Shown here: positions 23,701 through 37,200 of the stretch, one piece after another
Numbering within the stretch: position 1 is the stretch's first letter
How the letters are laid out: each line of letters starts with the position of its first letter
Origin: Mytilus galloprovincialis
Lineage: Eukaryota > Mollusca > Bivalvia > Mytilida > Mytilidae
DNA length: 64,000 nucleotides
Direction of reading: 5' to 3'
NCBI RefSeq assembly: GCF_965363235.1
Contig: NC_134842.1
Span: 6,537,112 to 6,601,111, forward strand
Translations under genes and position numbers: made by a program
Notes under the pieces: model-generated
The model's input: only the letters and a program-made list of their open reading frames with translations
What the model was told of the DNA's origin: nothing
The model's database searches: none

Positions 23701-24370
23701 TGAAGCGGGACGAACGGACGGACAGACGAACGAACGTACGAACGTACGAACAAACGGACGGACGCACAGACCAGAAAACATAATGTCCATAAATGAGGCA
23801 TAAAAAAACGAGAAATACTTTTGAACCGCATCAACAATTAAACGACAACCACTGTATATCAGGTTCCTTACTGTTTTTTAAATTCTTTTGTCATGTAATT
23901 TCTTTACTAAAAGTATGCTTGTTTCATTTACAGGCTAAAGGAGAATATGAAGAAGGAAAACTTATTATCGTACAAACTCCAATAGATCCTAAAAATAAGA
24001 TGAAATCACAAACAGTACACCGTGAAATTGTTGATGACGAACTAGTCATGGTAAGTTTTACATGTTACTCATAAATGTGGAAGTGAAAATTATATGAAAC
24101 TTCAAATGAAAAATAAAATATGAATATTTTTTCATAACTGAATTGCTAGTTTTTAATATAAATCTTATGTACCTATACACTTTTTTCTGAAGTGCTAGGT
24201 CAGCTCCTAATCATCAGCATACCACCGCATCTGCACATATGAAATATGTAAATTCTCTAAATGTCGTCTATCTCTTATTAAATGTTATTCAATTTCTTTT
24301 TTTCTTCAATTTTCAGACACTGTTTGTTGGTGATGTTGTTTGTAAAAGGTTCTTTAAGAAGATGAAATAA
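20722..24370 (+). CDS. Fatty-acid-binding protein (FABP) 1, four exons, 143 aa
   Basis: Exons 20722-20812, 21991-22160, 23934-24050 and 24317-24370 join in phases 1, 0, 0, the canonical FABP/CRABP gene structure, with donors GTATGT, GTACAT and GTAAGT. The N-terminus carries the family signature GRWKIYKSENFEAFL (residues 13-27) with every position satisfied. Arg117 (TVHREIV) and Arg137 (KRFF) match the two arginines that bind the fatty-acid carboxylate in vertebrate FABPs; Tyr of the R-x-Y motif is Phe139. There is no signal peptide, so it is a cytosolic beta-barrel lipid carrier. At 143 aa it is slightly longer than the usual 132-140. It is first of three tandem paralogues on this strand. The ligand cannot be told from sequence. 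Confidence 0.92.
21687..21850 (+). repeat. 16-bp tandem repeat in intron 1 of FABP 1
   Basis: About ten copies of a CAATCACTCAAACAAA unit, with one or two shortened units near 21800-21825. Confidence 0.9.
22925..23020 (+). repeat. Fragment of the common 3' tail in intron 2 of FABP 1
   Basis: GCCGCACGGTGACCT, then CATTGGCAGTCATACTACAT and a CTTC end, as in the fuller copies at 24895-25030 and 45500-45640. Confidence 0.6.
23287..23475 (-). repeat. Dispersed mussel repeat (family D), copy 2
   Basis: Blocks GAGACAACTCTCCATCCAAG, GGTCAAAGTACGGCCTTCAA and AAACCATTCAAACTGGAAAA. It is the reverse complement of 14977-15125 over the shared part and ends in a short TA repeat. Confidence 0.75.
23487..23800 (+). 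repeat. Dispersed mussel repeat (family C), copy 1, with GGACGAACG microsatellite
   Basis: Shares GTTCAGTGGACCGTGA, ATCATATCATAGGGAACATG and GACCAGAAAACATAATG with 34330-34630. Near its right end is a diverged GACGGACGAACGAACG run. It lies in intron 2 of FABP 1, ending about 130 bases before exon 3. Confidence 0.85.
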
Positions 24371-24639
24371 GAACTAATGTTTCTTTGACAACAATAGATA
24401 CTTTGGCTCATGTGCATAATGTTAATTTATATATATATATATATGTATCTAAAGTATATATGTGTTTTTGTTCGTTTTAGTCACACATCCTATAAGTTGA
24501 TTTATATGAGAAGCACGTTTGAATTGAAGTAAATAGATATGTCTGTACTCAAAGAGTGGATCTATGACATAAAAATAACAAAAATGGGGAATGTTACAAA
24601 GAAACAATAACCCGATAAAAGATTAAAAAACAGATTGTT

Positions 24640-25030
24640 ACACCACTGTCCCTTGTTTGGAGGGATAGCGCCCGCAAACATGTTTCACTCCGCCACATTC
24701 TTATTAGCCTGTCCCAAGTTAGGAGCCTGTAGTTTATTGGTTGCCGTTTGTTGATGTATTACATATGTACAGTATGTGCCTGCCCCAAGTCAAGAGCATG
24801 ACAAATTTGTTTTTCTTTCATTTATTTTGTACATAGATTAGGCAGTTTGTTTTTTCGTTTGAACTGTTTTGCATGTATCATTTAGGGGCCTATTACAGAT
24901 TTCAATGCGGTTTAGGCTTTGGTCATATTTGAAGGCCGTACGGTGACCTTTAGTTGTTTAAAAATTATGTGTCATTTGGTCTCTTGTGAATAGTTGTCTC
25001 GTTGACAATCATACCACATCTTCTATTTTA
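24640..25030 (+). repeat. Copy of the common mussel repeat tail
   Basis: Blocks GCCTGTCCCAAGTTAGGAGC, GAAGGCCGTACGGTGACCTT and GTCTCGTTGACAATCATACC. It parallels 45295-45640 over its whole length. The second half is also the 3' tail of the reverse-transcriptase element at 7495-8610. Confidence 0.75.
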
Positions 25031-25217
25031 TATTAAAAAAAGGCCAGATTTTAGTTTAAACATATTTTATTTGTTCAAGTACAAATTGGATAAGACACAA
25101 GTCAAACAGACTTAAGAGTTTTTCTCCATTTAACATTTATAGCAATATAATACAAATTATATGTGTGAGCATGTATGTAAAGAATGGTATATCTATTGAA
25201 TATATATATGTTTTTTT

Positions 25218-25365
25218 TTGTCAAAAGACAGAAAAGTGAAGAAAGAAAGAAAACAAAGACTAGAGGTTCCTGATTCAGGACAGGCGCAAAAATGTGGAGG
25301 GAATAAATGTTTTGCGACACCTCAACCCTCCCTTTATACCTAAAACCAATGTGCAAGAAACAGAC
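25218..25365 (-). repeat. Dispersed mussel repeat family A, other half
   Basis: GACAGGCGCAAAAATG and CTCAACCCTCCCTTTATACC match the right part of the copy at 29018-29345. Confidence 0.7.
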
Positions 25366-26416
25366 ACTCAGAAATGTTGCCAGTAAAACTCAATTTAAAA
25401 GAAGTCCGAGTTATTATATATAAATGAGTGCGCTGAATATACATAAAGAGAAAAAGAGAGGGTGAGAGTGCATTTTTATACTTTAAGGAAAGATAATGAA
25501 ACTGTCATCCACTATTGAGAGATAAATGGATAAAGTTATTGATAAATGAGACTCATAAGTAAACACAGAAAAAGAGTGAGTTAAGAGATGTTTCCAACGT
25601 TGAAGTTTGAATTCTAAGGTTCGGAACTTGAACCGAGCAAAACAAAAAAAACTCTGACTTGCTCAGTTTAGCTCAATGATTTCCTCACCTTTTTTTAAAT
25701 TGTTAGTACATTAATGAATTCTATTTCACATCTACAAAAATCTAATATAATATACCAGTGAATTATAAGAGGAAAACAAACAAACAATTCGTTGCTTAGT
25801 TACAAGTAAACTGTCCCGCAAACGTATACTTAATGATTACATTTGTTTAATTAATACTATTTAATAGCTAATGTTAACAGCTCCAATCTTTCAAATTAAA
25901 TTGAAATTGGTGCAATACATTTTAGTAAAGCAAGGTCCAATTCATATGTATCAATGTGTATGTCATGATATAAGGTTTAAGTTCCGTTTCGTACAATCTT
26001 GAATGACCGTCTATCAACTGAAACATATATTTTGATATCCTATTTATTTGGCAGTATTTAAGTCGATTGGTGTTTTTAATAATTCACCAAATATCATGTT
26101 TGATAACTACATGGACTGATTTTTTCAAAACATCATAAGATGATTCGGCTGTTATTGTATTTGTTTCTAACTTTAGATTGATATAACATTTGGATACTTA
26201 ACGTTCAGTAGCAAATATGCCATGCATGTTCAAGAATATCTCACGTGATACATGGTATCAATGTTGTCATTCCACTTTACTAAGTTTTTAAAGAGAGCAT
26301 ACATGTATTTCAAGTTTTATTTGTGTTAACAAAATAATATATTGTATTTAATGTTGGAGGTCATGGGTACGATTCCTTGCCTGATACATTTGAGTCTCTA
26401 AGAGAATATTTGGCTC

Positions 26417-26598
26417 ATGGTCCATTAGTCCTATAACATATGACTTCGCATCCTTATTCAATTTTTAACGTTTTTATACTGATATTTTCATTTTTTATTT
26501 TTGTGGCACATTGATAGTAAAACAAAATATCAGAACAGTAAATAGAAATAGTAAATTATGCCCCCGAGGTCATATGTTATAGGACTAATGGTCCATAA
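26417..26598. repeat. 28-base perfect inverted repeat with long loop
   Basis: ATGGTCCATTAGTCCTATAA (continuing to 26444) pairs exactly with the sequence from 26571 to ATGGTCCAT at 26598. The intervening sequence is about 126 bases. Confidence 0.8.
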
Positions 26599-26689
26599 AT
26601 CACTAAATTCTAAATATTGAATTTAATATTGAAAGGTATTATCAAATCAAGAATAGCAGTAATAGGTACATATTCAGTTTTAAGTTCAC

Positions 26690-26960
26690 CTGGATGAAAG
26701 ACCAAATAAGCTTTTCTCGTCACTTGGCGTCCGTCATCCATCGTTGCCCGATAACTTTAATTTGCAAAAATCTTATGCTCTGAAACTACTTGGCTAAATT
26801 TAACCAATGTGGCCACAATCTTACTTCGTATATCGATCTATATCTTGTTTCAAAAATGTGTCCGATGAACGCGCCTGTCAACCAAGATGGCTAAACATAT
26901 CTAACATAGGGATAAAATGCAACTTTTGTCGCAATTTTTAAAACTCTTTTTTTTTCTGGT
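26690..26960 (+). repeat. Dispersed bivalve repeat (family J)
   Basis: GGCGTCCGTCATCCATCGTT and CTCTGAAACTACTTGGCTAA blocks. A reverse-complement piece with GTAGTTTCAGAGAAGATTTT lies at 33735-33870. Confidence 0.55.
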
Positions 26961-27028
26961 CATCTGCTTGACCACAATTTTTTTGTTCATCAAATTGGGA
27001 ATCAGTTTTTATGATGAAAAAACATAAC

Positions 27029-27058
27029 CCCCCCCCCCCCTTTTTTTTTTTTTTTTTT
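27029..27058. repeat. C tract followed by T tract
   Basis: A run of about 13 C, then about 17 T. Simple-sequence DNA; the exact length is unreliable. Confidence 0.8.
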
Positions 27059-27292
27059 GCCACTCCTTGAGGTTCCCTCAGTTGGTTGGCGATATATACT
27101 GTCGATACAAACTTTGTGGAGTTTATATGTATAAACTTAAGATTTTTTTTTATTTCCTAATCTACAGTTTTCCATTTAGCTAATAAGTTAATATGTGGAA
27201 CGTTTAATAATGTGTATAGACACTTATTATAATATTTCATTAACCAACTAAGTGCATTATTGCCAAAAGTGACCGTTTATTAAAAATTACAT

Positions 27293-27410
27293 ATTTTCTG
27301 TAATGGCCCTGTTTTTCTGTAATGGCCCTGTTTTTTTCTGTAATGACCCTGTTTTTCTGTAATGGCCCTGTTTTTCTGTAATGGCCCTGTTTTTTCTGTA
27401 ATGGCCCTGT
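27293..27410 (+). repeat. Short tandem array of a 20-bp unit
   Basis: Six copies of CTGTAATGGCCCTGTTTTT with small length changes in the T run. The core TAATGGCCCTG recurs in the arms of the palindrome at 27760-27896. Confidence 0.85.
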
Positions 27411-27759
27411 ATTAATGCCAAGTTTGTCTGTATTAAGCCCTGCTTGGGTTTTTGATAAAGTTAATAAAACTAAGTTGTAAAGGGTATAATACCTTTTTGT
27501 ATTTTATCTAATTTAGTAACCAGCAACCAACATTAAAGAACCATATAAAGGGATCACTGTTCATTCAGTTTTTAACACATATCTCTTTTAACTTAATATT
27601 TTGGATATTTGGTATATTTAAAGCTTTATAATGGTGAAGTACAAATTATTTTGTTCAAACTAAACTGTCATTAAAAGAGTAAGACAGTACATCAAGTTAG
27701 CAGCAACACATACACTTTTGTTCAGTTGGTTAATAAATGTATTAAGAAATGGATGTTTT

Positions 27760-27896
27760 TATAATGGCCCTGTTATATGTCCTCGGTCAGTAATAATGGC
27801 CTCGGATGTCTGTAATAGCCCTCGGCGTTGCCTCGGGCCATTACAGACTTCCTCGACCATTATTACAGACCTTGGACATATAACAGGGCCATTATA
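27760..27896. repeat. Long palindrome with GC-rich loop
   Basis: Arms of about 66 bases start TATAATGGCCCTGTTATATG and end CATATAACAGGGCCATTATA, with only a few mismatches. The centre is CCCTCGGCGTTGCCTCGGG. No coding capacity. Confidence 0.9.
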
Positions 27897-28208
27897 ACTC
27901 CTTCTACTAATGTGTTATGTGACACGATGCATATGAATGCATTCTAAATTTCCTTGTACAATCGATAGCTTACAAAATTTGACAGAAACGTTACTTATGC
28001 ATGTTATACATTCTTCTTTTCACTCGTATAAACTAGTTTTTTCAAACCGTTAAGGCTAAAATCCCACTCAGTTCAAGATGTAGAACGTTATTGATGAATG
28101 AGGTACAGGTAAATGACAATATTCAATATTTATGTTTGTATACGACGTTTCGGTCTACCTCTCCGTTACCTGAACGTTCCACATTGTAAACCTGTATAAT
28201 TCCGATAG

Positions 28209-28216
28209 TATATAAG
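28209..28216 (+). promoter_or_regulatory. TATA-like box of FABP gene 2
   Basis: TATATAAG about 80 bases before the ATG at 28294. Confidence 0.45.
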
Positions 28217-28293
28217 ATGCGTATTCTCAACCTTTAAAACATAATTTATTTCTCCGTCTACTTCGCGTTACATTATAGTAAAAAGAATAAAAA

Positions 28294-31200
28294 ATGTCTT
28301 CTGATGATTTGAAAACTGCACTTGGAGGAAAATGGAAGGTTTACAAAAGTGAAAAGTTTGAAGAATTTCTAAAAGAAATGGGTAAGTGATAATATCAATG
28401 TCAGATCGTTGGTTTTCTCGTATAGATTTTTTTGCATGTTGACATGCGTTATTTTCATACCAAATATAAAGGGTTTTCTCATTGTCGAAGGCCACACGGA
28501 GATAATCATTCCACATCTCCTTATTATTTTTGGAAAACAAAGTATAAATATAAAGAACATTTTCTTTACATTTTATTGTCACATTTTTTTCAAATTTAAT
28601 TCATTAAGTTGTCGGACCGAAATTGGTTCATAGTTCATCAACGAATAGAGCATTTGAGGCGCTAGCTATGGGAGGGCTTGGGTACACTCAGAATAAAAGT
28701 TATTAATACAATTTAAAAAAAAAATCGACCAACACATAATCAAACGAATTGCGACGGCAAGACAAACAGCTATACAAAGTACCGATTCACTTATAGACCC
28801 CCATCCCCATCCCCTTAAAAAGTACAAAACCGGTGTTCCTTAAAGGTGAAGTTGTTGTGCTGATTTTGTGAAGGAATAAAATCCTGATAATTGGCGTTTC
28901 GTTATTTTGAAAAAGAAGAGCAAAACATTGATGAGGTAGTGGCTACGGGAAGTATAACATGTCAATTGTCATTCGGTGACACAAATATTCATTAACGGCT
29001 AACAAAAGCCTTACCATAAAATTGAGAATGGAAATGGGGAATGTGTCAAAGAGACAACAACCCGACCAAATAAAAAACAACAACAGAAGGTCACCAACAG
29101 GTCTTCAATGTAGCGAGAAATTCCCGCACCCGGAGGCGTCCTTCAGCTGGCCCCTAAACAAATATATACTAGTCCAGTGATAATGAACACCATACTAATT
29201 TCCAAATTGTACACAAGAAACTAAAATTAAAATAATACAAGACTAACAAAGGCCAGAGGCTCCTGACTTGGGACAGGCGCAAAAATGCGGCGGGGTTAAA
29301 CATGTTTGTGAGATCTCAACCCTCCCCCTATACCTCTAACCAATGTATGTGTGTCAGGTAAAGTATACGTACATGTACCATGACTGTATCGTCTAATTGA
29401 TTTTATCTTATTTTTCCTATAATTCAACTTCAATTGAATGGTCAATATTTATGATCATTCATCTTGCATCGGTATCACAACTCATGCAAAGTTTTTAGAA
29501 AGTTATAAATTGATATAACCTTTCATTGCTAACTACTTGTTATGGAATAGAATACTTCTGTTTGAATAATATGAATACACTTGCAACTGCATATTTATTA
29601 GAATGAAGACCTAGCTCGGAACTGCTGTTTAAATGTAGGGGTGAATTAGATCAGAGCTATTGTTTATTAAGCGAATTAGATCAGATCTATGGACAAAAAT
29701 GATGTTGAAAAATATTTTGAACAAATGTTTTTGACTTTATATTTTAAAAAAAACAACAAAAAAGCAAAAATTTATACTCTACCAAAAATAAATTTAAGTA
29801 ACCAAGCAAATAAGCCATTTGGTACAATTTTCACTTGGCAAAAACATTATTATATTGTTAACTATATTCTTTACTTAGAAACAAAAAACAAAGCCAAATC
29901 AATATGCATTAAAAAATTAAAACCTAAAGATATATATAATTATATCAAAGGTATAGAAAGTGACACACCTATTGGTTTCATAAAATGGAAAAAAAATTTC
30001 AATCTAAATTCCTCAAATCAATTACATGATATATTAAACTTGACATTTCACCAGTTAATTGATAACAAACTAAAAATGTTTAGGTGGAAATTGATCAATT
30101 ATATATTGCCATGTAAGCAACTGCTTTATCAATGGAAAATAATGAAGGATAATCAATGTCATATATGTCACCAAGTAGACAATTATAATCATTTTTTCAA
30201 AGAGTGTGAATTTTTACAAGAATTTTGGATTAAAGTTGGGTCATTACTAGATAAAATAAAAATAGGTACACATATTTTATCAATGCAAAATTTAATACTT
30301 GGATACAAAATTCATGACAGTTCATATTTTGATATTAATGTGTTGTTAACAATTGTTTTATTTGCTGTTTACAAAAGCAATTATAGAGTCATTATACATC
30401 AGAGTTAAAACACAAGTACATAGATGTATACAGGGTTTTTAAATTAGAATTCTTAGAATGGTATGAAAATAGTATACTCTTAGAAAGAAAATGTAGTAAA
30501 TTTTTGAAAGATACATTTAAATATATATAATTCACCACAATGTAATTCAATAGCTGAGGCGTACAAGTACTTATGATTGAGTAGTTGTGTGACAGGGAGT
30601 GTGTGTGTGTGTGCTAGTTTTGGGACCAAGTTTGTGTGTAGGCACATGTGTGTGTGTCTGTTTATGTGAAAGTTAAGACATTATACTCCATGTACTCGCA
30701 GAGCAATATTATGTTTTTTCATTTATGTTTTATGTATACTGTTTCTCTGTTTACACGAAACGATTGTCAATACTTTATACAAAGTATAATCAAAGCGCGA
30801 AAGCGCTGTAAAAGCAGTAAATAACAGGTTGTGTGTATTTCTAGTCCAGTTATATCATTATCTTCGATAGAACAGAGGTGGTTTGTAGTATTTAAGATTT
30901 AGAGTTCTCTTGTACCTAGTTCACCTATATCTATAGTCTACTGTTTACAGTATATTTTCTGTACCTCGCCATGAAATGCATTTTTAAGACACAAGAACTT
31001 TTCCTTTTTAATGTAAATAAAACTATTTTTAATTATTGATTATATACACATATTCAATTACTCCTATCCTATGAAAAATAATTCACAAAGATTGACTAGT
31101 CTCCGTTCTGTGTGTATTGCTAGAACATCAAGTAACATAATGGTTAATGTACATAGTAACATGTCAACTCTTTTGAAGACAGAACTTTTTTTAAATTCTC

Positions 31201-34200
31201 CCTCCAAGCAAAATTATTTTTCAGTATAAACATGATAAAGTTATCTACCTGTATTAATGACCTAGAGACTCTCAAGAGCCTGTGTCGCTCACCTTGGACG
31301 GTCTATGTGCATATTAAACAACGGACACATATAAAATGACAAAATTGTGTTTTTGATGATGGGGATGTGTTTGTAGATCTTTCTTTACTGAACATTCTTG
31401 GTACTACAATTATCTCTATCTATAATAAACATGGCCCAGTATTTACAGTTGAAAATATTTTTTAAAAATTAACAAAAAATACAAAAATTTATGAAAATTG
31501 TAAAAAATTGACTTTAAAGGGCAATAACTCTTTAAGGGGGTCAACTTAAAATTTTGGTCATATTGACTTATTTGTAGATCTTACTTTGCAGAACATTATT
31601 GCTGTTTACAGTTTATCTCTATCTATAATAATATTTAAGATAATAACCAAACTCTGCAAAATTTCCTTCAAATTACTAATTTGGGGGCAGCAATCCATCA
31701 ACGGGTTGTCAGATTTGTCTGAAAATTCCTGGGCAGATAGATCTTCACTGGAGAGACAATTTCACTCTTGTCAGATTTGCTCTAAATGCTTTGGTTTCAG
31801 AGTTATAAGCCAAAATCTACATTTTACCTGTATGTTCTATATTTGGCCATAGTGGCCATCTCGGTTGGTTGACCGGGTCTAACCACACATTTTTACAGAG
31901 GATGACCTTGAGGTCACTCCGATGTATTGTTATCGCTTAAATTTCCGTCATTCATAAATTCTAGTCAAATTAGTTTTGGGTTTTCAACACCAGTGAAAAA
32001 AGTGCATTTTCATACCTGCGATTTCTGTTCTCCGGTTGTACGATGTTTCAACAAAATATGGAATCATTTCAGTTGTTGATTTAGTGGTGAAAATTTGACT
32101 GAATTATATCTTAATAAATACGATTTTATATGTTTAATTGGTGTTTCAGAAAGAGGTCAGGTGCTCTTGTTCATTCATAAAATTATCGTTCATTCATAAA
32201 TTTATCGTAAAATAAAAATCATTACACAGGTTATACGTGTAGTGTAAATGACCACCTGTTATCTAAAAATAGCGGTCTCACCAATAAGAACTTTTAGCGA
32301 CAAGAAGCGTCAAGAACGGACAAGAAGAATAAATTCAGCGACAAAAAGACTATTTAGCGACATGAAAACTTCTCGTACCGCATGATGATGACACATATCA
32401 AATGAACAATTATGTGTGGGACTTAGTTTTAAGAAATGATGTCAAAGTAACACTATGAAAATATTTTTAGTAAGCTGAAATATATATTTATTTTTTACAT
32501 GTTTATGTCTTGTAAGTTATTTTATTTCTGTCCCATTTTTCAACATTAATTAGCGTCTCGAAAGGGGAAATGTTTTAACTGAATGGTTAATTTAAATTAA
32601 TTATGAAAATTGTTAAAATTAAATAAATAAAAGTAATTATTGCCCAGTTACAGACACTACCAGGGGATAATCCATAATTACCCCCAACTTTAGCCTGGTC
32701 TGGGAACAGTAATAATATATATGTTCCTGGCCTGGTAAACTTGTTGTCTCCTTGTGAAATATAAAACATATTAAAAATGATTTCCTGCTTAAGTCTTTTA
32801 TTGATATAAAGTCAAAACCTTCTTGCTTTTCACTAGACAACCATGTCCTGTCAGGTTTAATTCTTATATATGTAGATGAAAAATAAAAGTGTCCCAAAAC
32901 ATTAACATGGCAGCAATTGCTTTTACAGCCTTTAAGGCTTTGATTTTTTTACAGAAGAGTGTCCACCATGCACTTGCACTGCACTATAATAATAGTAGAA
33001 TAGAATTATCATATATACAAATAGATGAAAATGATATTTATCGGTCGTCCAACTGTCTATATCAATTTGCTCAGTTCTTTATAAAACTCGATCCATATCA
33101 CGGCTTTGTGACGTCAAATACGTTGACCTGGCCTTAATAACTTTGACCCGGACATATCAGCGACGTCATAATGTTTGAACCGACGTTGATAAGTTTGACC
33201 CGAACTTATCAAGTCAACTTCCGGTTGCTGGTGAAACTAAGACAATACTTCCAAAAGACGCAAATGCAGCACGATAAATCGATTATCAGGTTATCGGCAT
33301 ATTAATATTGTAAAATATCAGCTGCTCGACATAATATGCGCTTACTCGACAAAAAGCTTAATATTATGTCTCGCAGCTGATATTTTACGATATCAACATG
33401 CAGACAACCTGATAATCGGTACATACATGCAATCGTAATATTAATAATATATATAACAACAAACCAGTGTATTCTCTACGACTATTATTATACAAGTATA
33501 ATAGTCCAAGGTATACTGATTTCTTGCACTACAATATATAATAGTTATTACGGTGAGGTTGAATTTCCTGTCATTTATTCATCATCCAAGCACGAACTTG
33601 TATCAGAAAAAAATATCTCTGTAAATTAACCCAAGTTTCAGGTATAGAGATGTGATCTGTTTCTGTGACATGTGCTTTTGACCATCCACAAGAACCTGCG
33701 GTCATCCGATGTTCAGTACTTCAGTACTTTGATTTAAATTAGATACCGCAATGATGATTTTGGCTAAGTTTGGTTAAATTTGGCACAGTAGTTTCAGAGA
33801 AGATTTTTTGTAAAAGTTTATGGACGACGAAACCAAGTGATGAGTCAGGTCAGGTGAGCTAAAAAGGAGTTTTTAATCAAGGTAACAATGACATCTGGTG
33901 GCCATAAAAGCTGTCTCATTAGCATTTTAACCACTTCCCATATTTGCTTTTAAGACAATAGAAGAAAATTATTCAATGCAAAAACAACACTTACTTGTAA
34001 ATATGAAATTCTCTTTACAGTATGAGTTTTTCTCATTGTTGGAGATTGTACAGTAGTACAGTCCTGTAACTGCTTATACCCATTTCTTATCCCCTTTAGT
34101 TTGATAAACTCACAGAATATCATATGTTTACATTGTGCCACATCTCCTTATTTTTATATGCATTATAATAACATGAACAATTGTAATTCATATCTATATA

Positions 34201-37200
34201 TCAAAGCAAAATGAATTTCACTACTTTCATTCATGCATCCTTTGGAAAAATATAAGTTCTAAAATGACACAATATATGTTTATTTATATAAAAATAATAT
34301 TTAGTTTTCGACTCTTAACAGGTATAAACAAGAATGTTTCCCCAGTACACGAATGCCCCACTCGCACTATCATTTTCCATGTTCAGTGGACCGTGACATT
34401 GGGGTAAAAACTCTAATTTGGCATTAAAATTAAAAAGATCATATCATAGGGAACATGTGTACTAAGTTTGAAGTCGATTGGACTTCAACTTCATAAAAAA
34501 CTACCTTGACCAAAAACTCTAACCTGAAGAGGGACAGACGGACGGACGAACGGACGAACGGACGAACAGACGAACGGACGCACAGACCAGAAAACATAAT
34601 GCCCCCCTACTATCGTAGGTGGGGCATAAAAATTCACAGCTGTGTCATGATTTGTGAAATCTGTGCTGAAAACATAGGCATTTATGGTGTTTGAGTAATT
34701 CCATCTGTGAAGCTCAACATTAGCTCGTCAGTTGGTGGTGGACAGTTATAAATCTTTCCTGCAGGATGAATGTACATCTGTTCAGGAAAACCAATTTCAC
34801 AAATCAAAACTTTCCTCTAGATTTCTCCTACAATATTCATCCAGTTTAGTTCTTTTGGTTTAACGGGACACCGTCCTGATTTTTAATTTTGTAAACCATT
34901 CAGTCTCTTGCTTACAAATGGTGCATGAAAATAGGATGGGAATGCATGGCAGTAGACAAGTCTCTATAAAGTGGGTATGTGCCCTGAAAAAAGTTTTATA
35001 ACATTAGCTTTTTTGAAACTTGTGAAAGACTTGTGCAACACACATACCTAAATAACTATAACATAGGTGGAGAGCATCATTCATGTCAATGTTTTGTTCC
35101 TGTTTACATTGTCATTGATATTTTTCAAGAAAGCCCGAGGCATAGCTCATGAATTCTTGTAATTACAACCGAAATTTACATAATTACTGCTAAAATAATT
35201 ATCAGTATAATATATCTCTTGTAGAAAAACCATACAATTGTAGTATTAACCAAAAAATGTCAAACAGATGATATTGAATCGTAATCCCAAAAGTTATGAC
35301 GTCTTGAATTCACCCCCCTTTTTATTCTAAAACGATAATTGCGGTTGCAAACAGACTTTGGTTTACTTGCATGGCGATTATATAAATAACAGTATATATT
35401 TCTTAAAGAAAATAAAGTTTTACCATGAATAGTTTCCTGAACGTAGTCGTTTTCAGTAAAATGTGCCTTGCAAACAACAGCTGATTGATATGGGTCAGTG
35501 GCGGATCCAGAGGGGGGGTTCCGGGGGTCCGCACCCCCCTTTATTTTGGCCGATAAATGCATTTGAATCGGGACATATGTTTTGCACCCCCCCCCCCCCT
35601 GCACCCCCCCCCCCTTTTGCCCTGGGCTAGCACCCCCCCTTTCGAAAATTTCTGCATCCGCCACTGTGGGTTCTACGATTGCATCGCACATGACAATCTA
35701 CGTTTGAGCCATGGCGTTGATCCAACTTTTCCTTCTTATTAAGTCATTTAGAAATGCAAGTCCTCCTCTTAAATGACACTCAGGTACACACCAACAAGGA
35801 CTAGGCATCGTTAATTGTGTGATTGTTTTGCAGTGCATAAACGGAAGTTAAGGACGGAACTGACTGGTCTCACTAATAAGAGACAAAAAGAATTTTAGAG
35901 ACAAACAGCGACAAGAAGTTTAATTTAGTGACGAAGCGACAATAACTAACAAGGGACAAGCGAATCGTAATTCTCTCACGAGGCTATTCTCATTTGATGT
36001 GATAGGGTGAACCTACACCTATCAAATATGTCCCTATGAAAAAGAAGAATTTCACTGTTAGAAAGGAAATGATATTGCATGGTTTTGATTCAATAAATTC
36101 TTTAAAAGGAAATTGAATTTTTTTTGTTTTGATGGCCAATTTTTAGCGTGTGCATAAAATATATATATTTTTTTATATCTAATCAAAACTAATCCCTTTC
36201 TTAATAAAAACATATTTTTATCTATCAATGTACAGTAATATAAAAAATGTTTTATAACCGCCCCTATAATAAAAAAATAATGCATGTTTTTTTTAATATC
36301 TATGGGGAATAAGTTGTTGCAATGACATTTTTTTTATTTATGTATAGTAGCTATATAGTCTTCTTGACGCTTCTTCTCGCTAAATTAATTATATTGTCGC
36401 TTCTTATCGCTATTTTAATTTTATTGTCGCTTCTTATCACTTTTTGACGCTTCTTGTCTTTAATTAGTGGAACCCTATTCAGGAACGATAACTTCATATT
36501 TTACATAACTGAGACCGAAATAACTATAACGTCATACGGCTTCACGTACAGAAATACTTTAAATTGTATATTATGCAATATAATTCACGGTCAGTCGACT
36601 TTTAATTATAATATCATGTTATATCAACGAGTGAAATGATTTTAAAATATCTTTAGATCGCAAATAGTACTCGAAATTGAACGGACCTCTTTCCACACGG
36701 AATTCGAATAATGATAGTTTGTAATCAGATTGACTGCTTATAATGCAAAAGACACATTAATAAACAGATTTTTAAAACGAACAATACACACTGATCGTTT
36801 CTTTATTTCCCAATGTAAATGAAAGGAACAAAAACCAATACATACCACAAAAAGTAGAGGAGAAATTTAAACATTTCCGGATCTATTTCTTGCAAAATGA
36901 CCCCCAGCAAAGATTTGCGTAAGGAAAGATGAACCTCATGACTTGAAAGTCAGGCATTAAAGCACTGCCTTTAAAAAAGTCTCATTCTTTATCCATCATG
37001 TCTATGTTTTGACCATGTTAACTTTATACCATCAGAATGTCATCAATGTTTGATACTCATAATAGGCTAACGCATCAAGTTTCTCAGTATTCTGTAGCGC
37101 ATTCAAGTAATCGTTAAAGAAAACAAAACAGTTATTTCATTAAATTTAAAACTCACCAAATAAATTAAGAATATTCCAACATACAAGAATGAATAAAACG

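Larger units (their letters stand above)
24371..28293. other. Spacer between FABP genes 1 and 2
   Basis: No gene seen. It holds repeat tails (24640-25030), a minus-strand family A piece (25218-25365), an inverted repeat (26417-26598), a family J piece (26690-26960), C/T tracts (27029-27058), a 20-bp tandem array (27293-27410) and a long palindrome (27760-27896). The stretch 25370-26410 is AT-rich with nothing recognised. Confidence 0.5.

Noticed and set aside
35260-35742. Gly/Pro-rich open frames on both strands
   Set aside because: They are produced by C/G tracts inside the MITE at 35496-35666.
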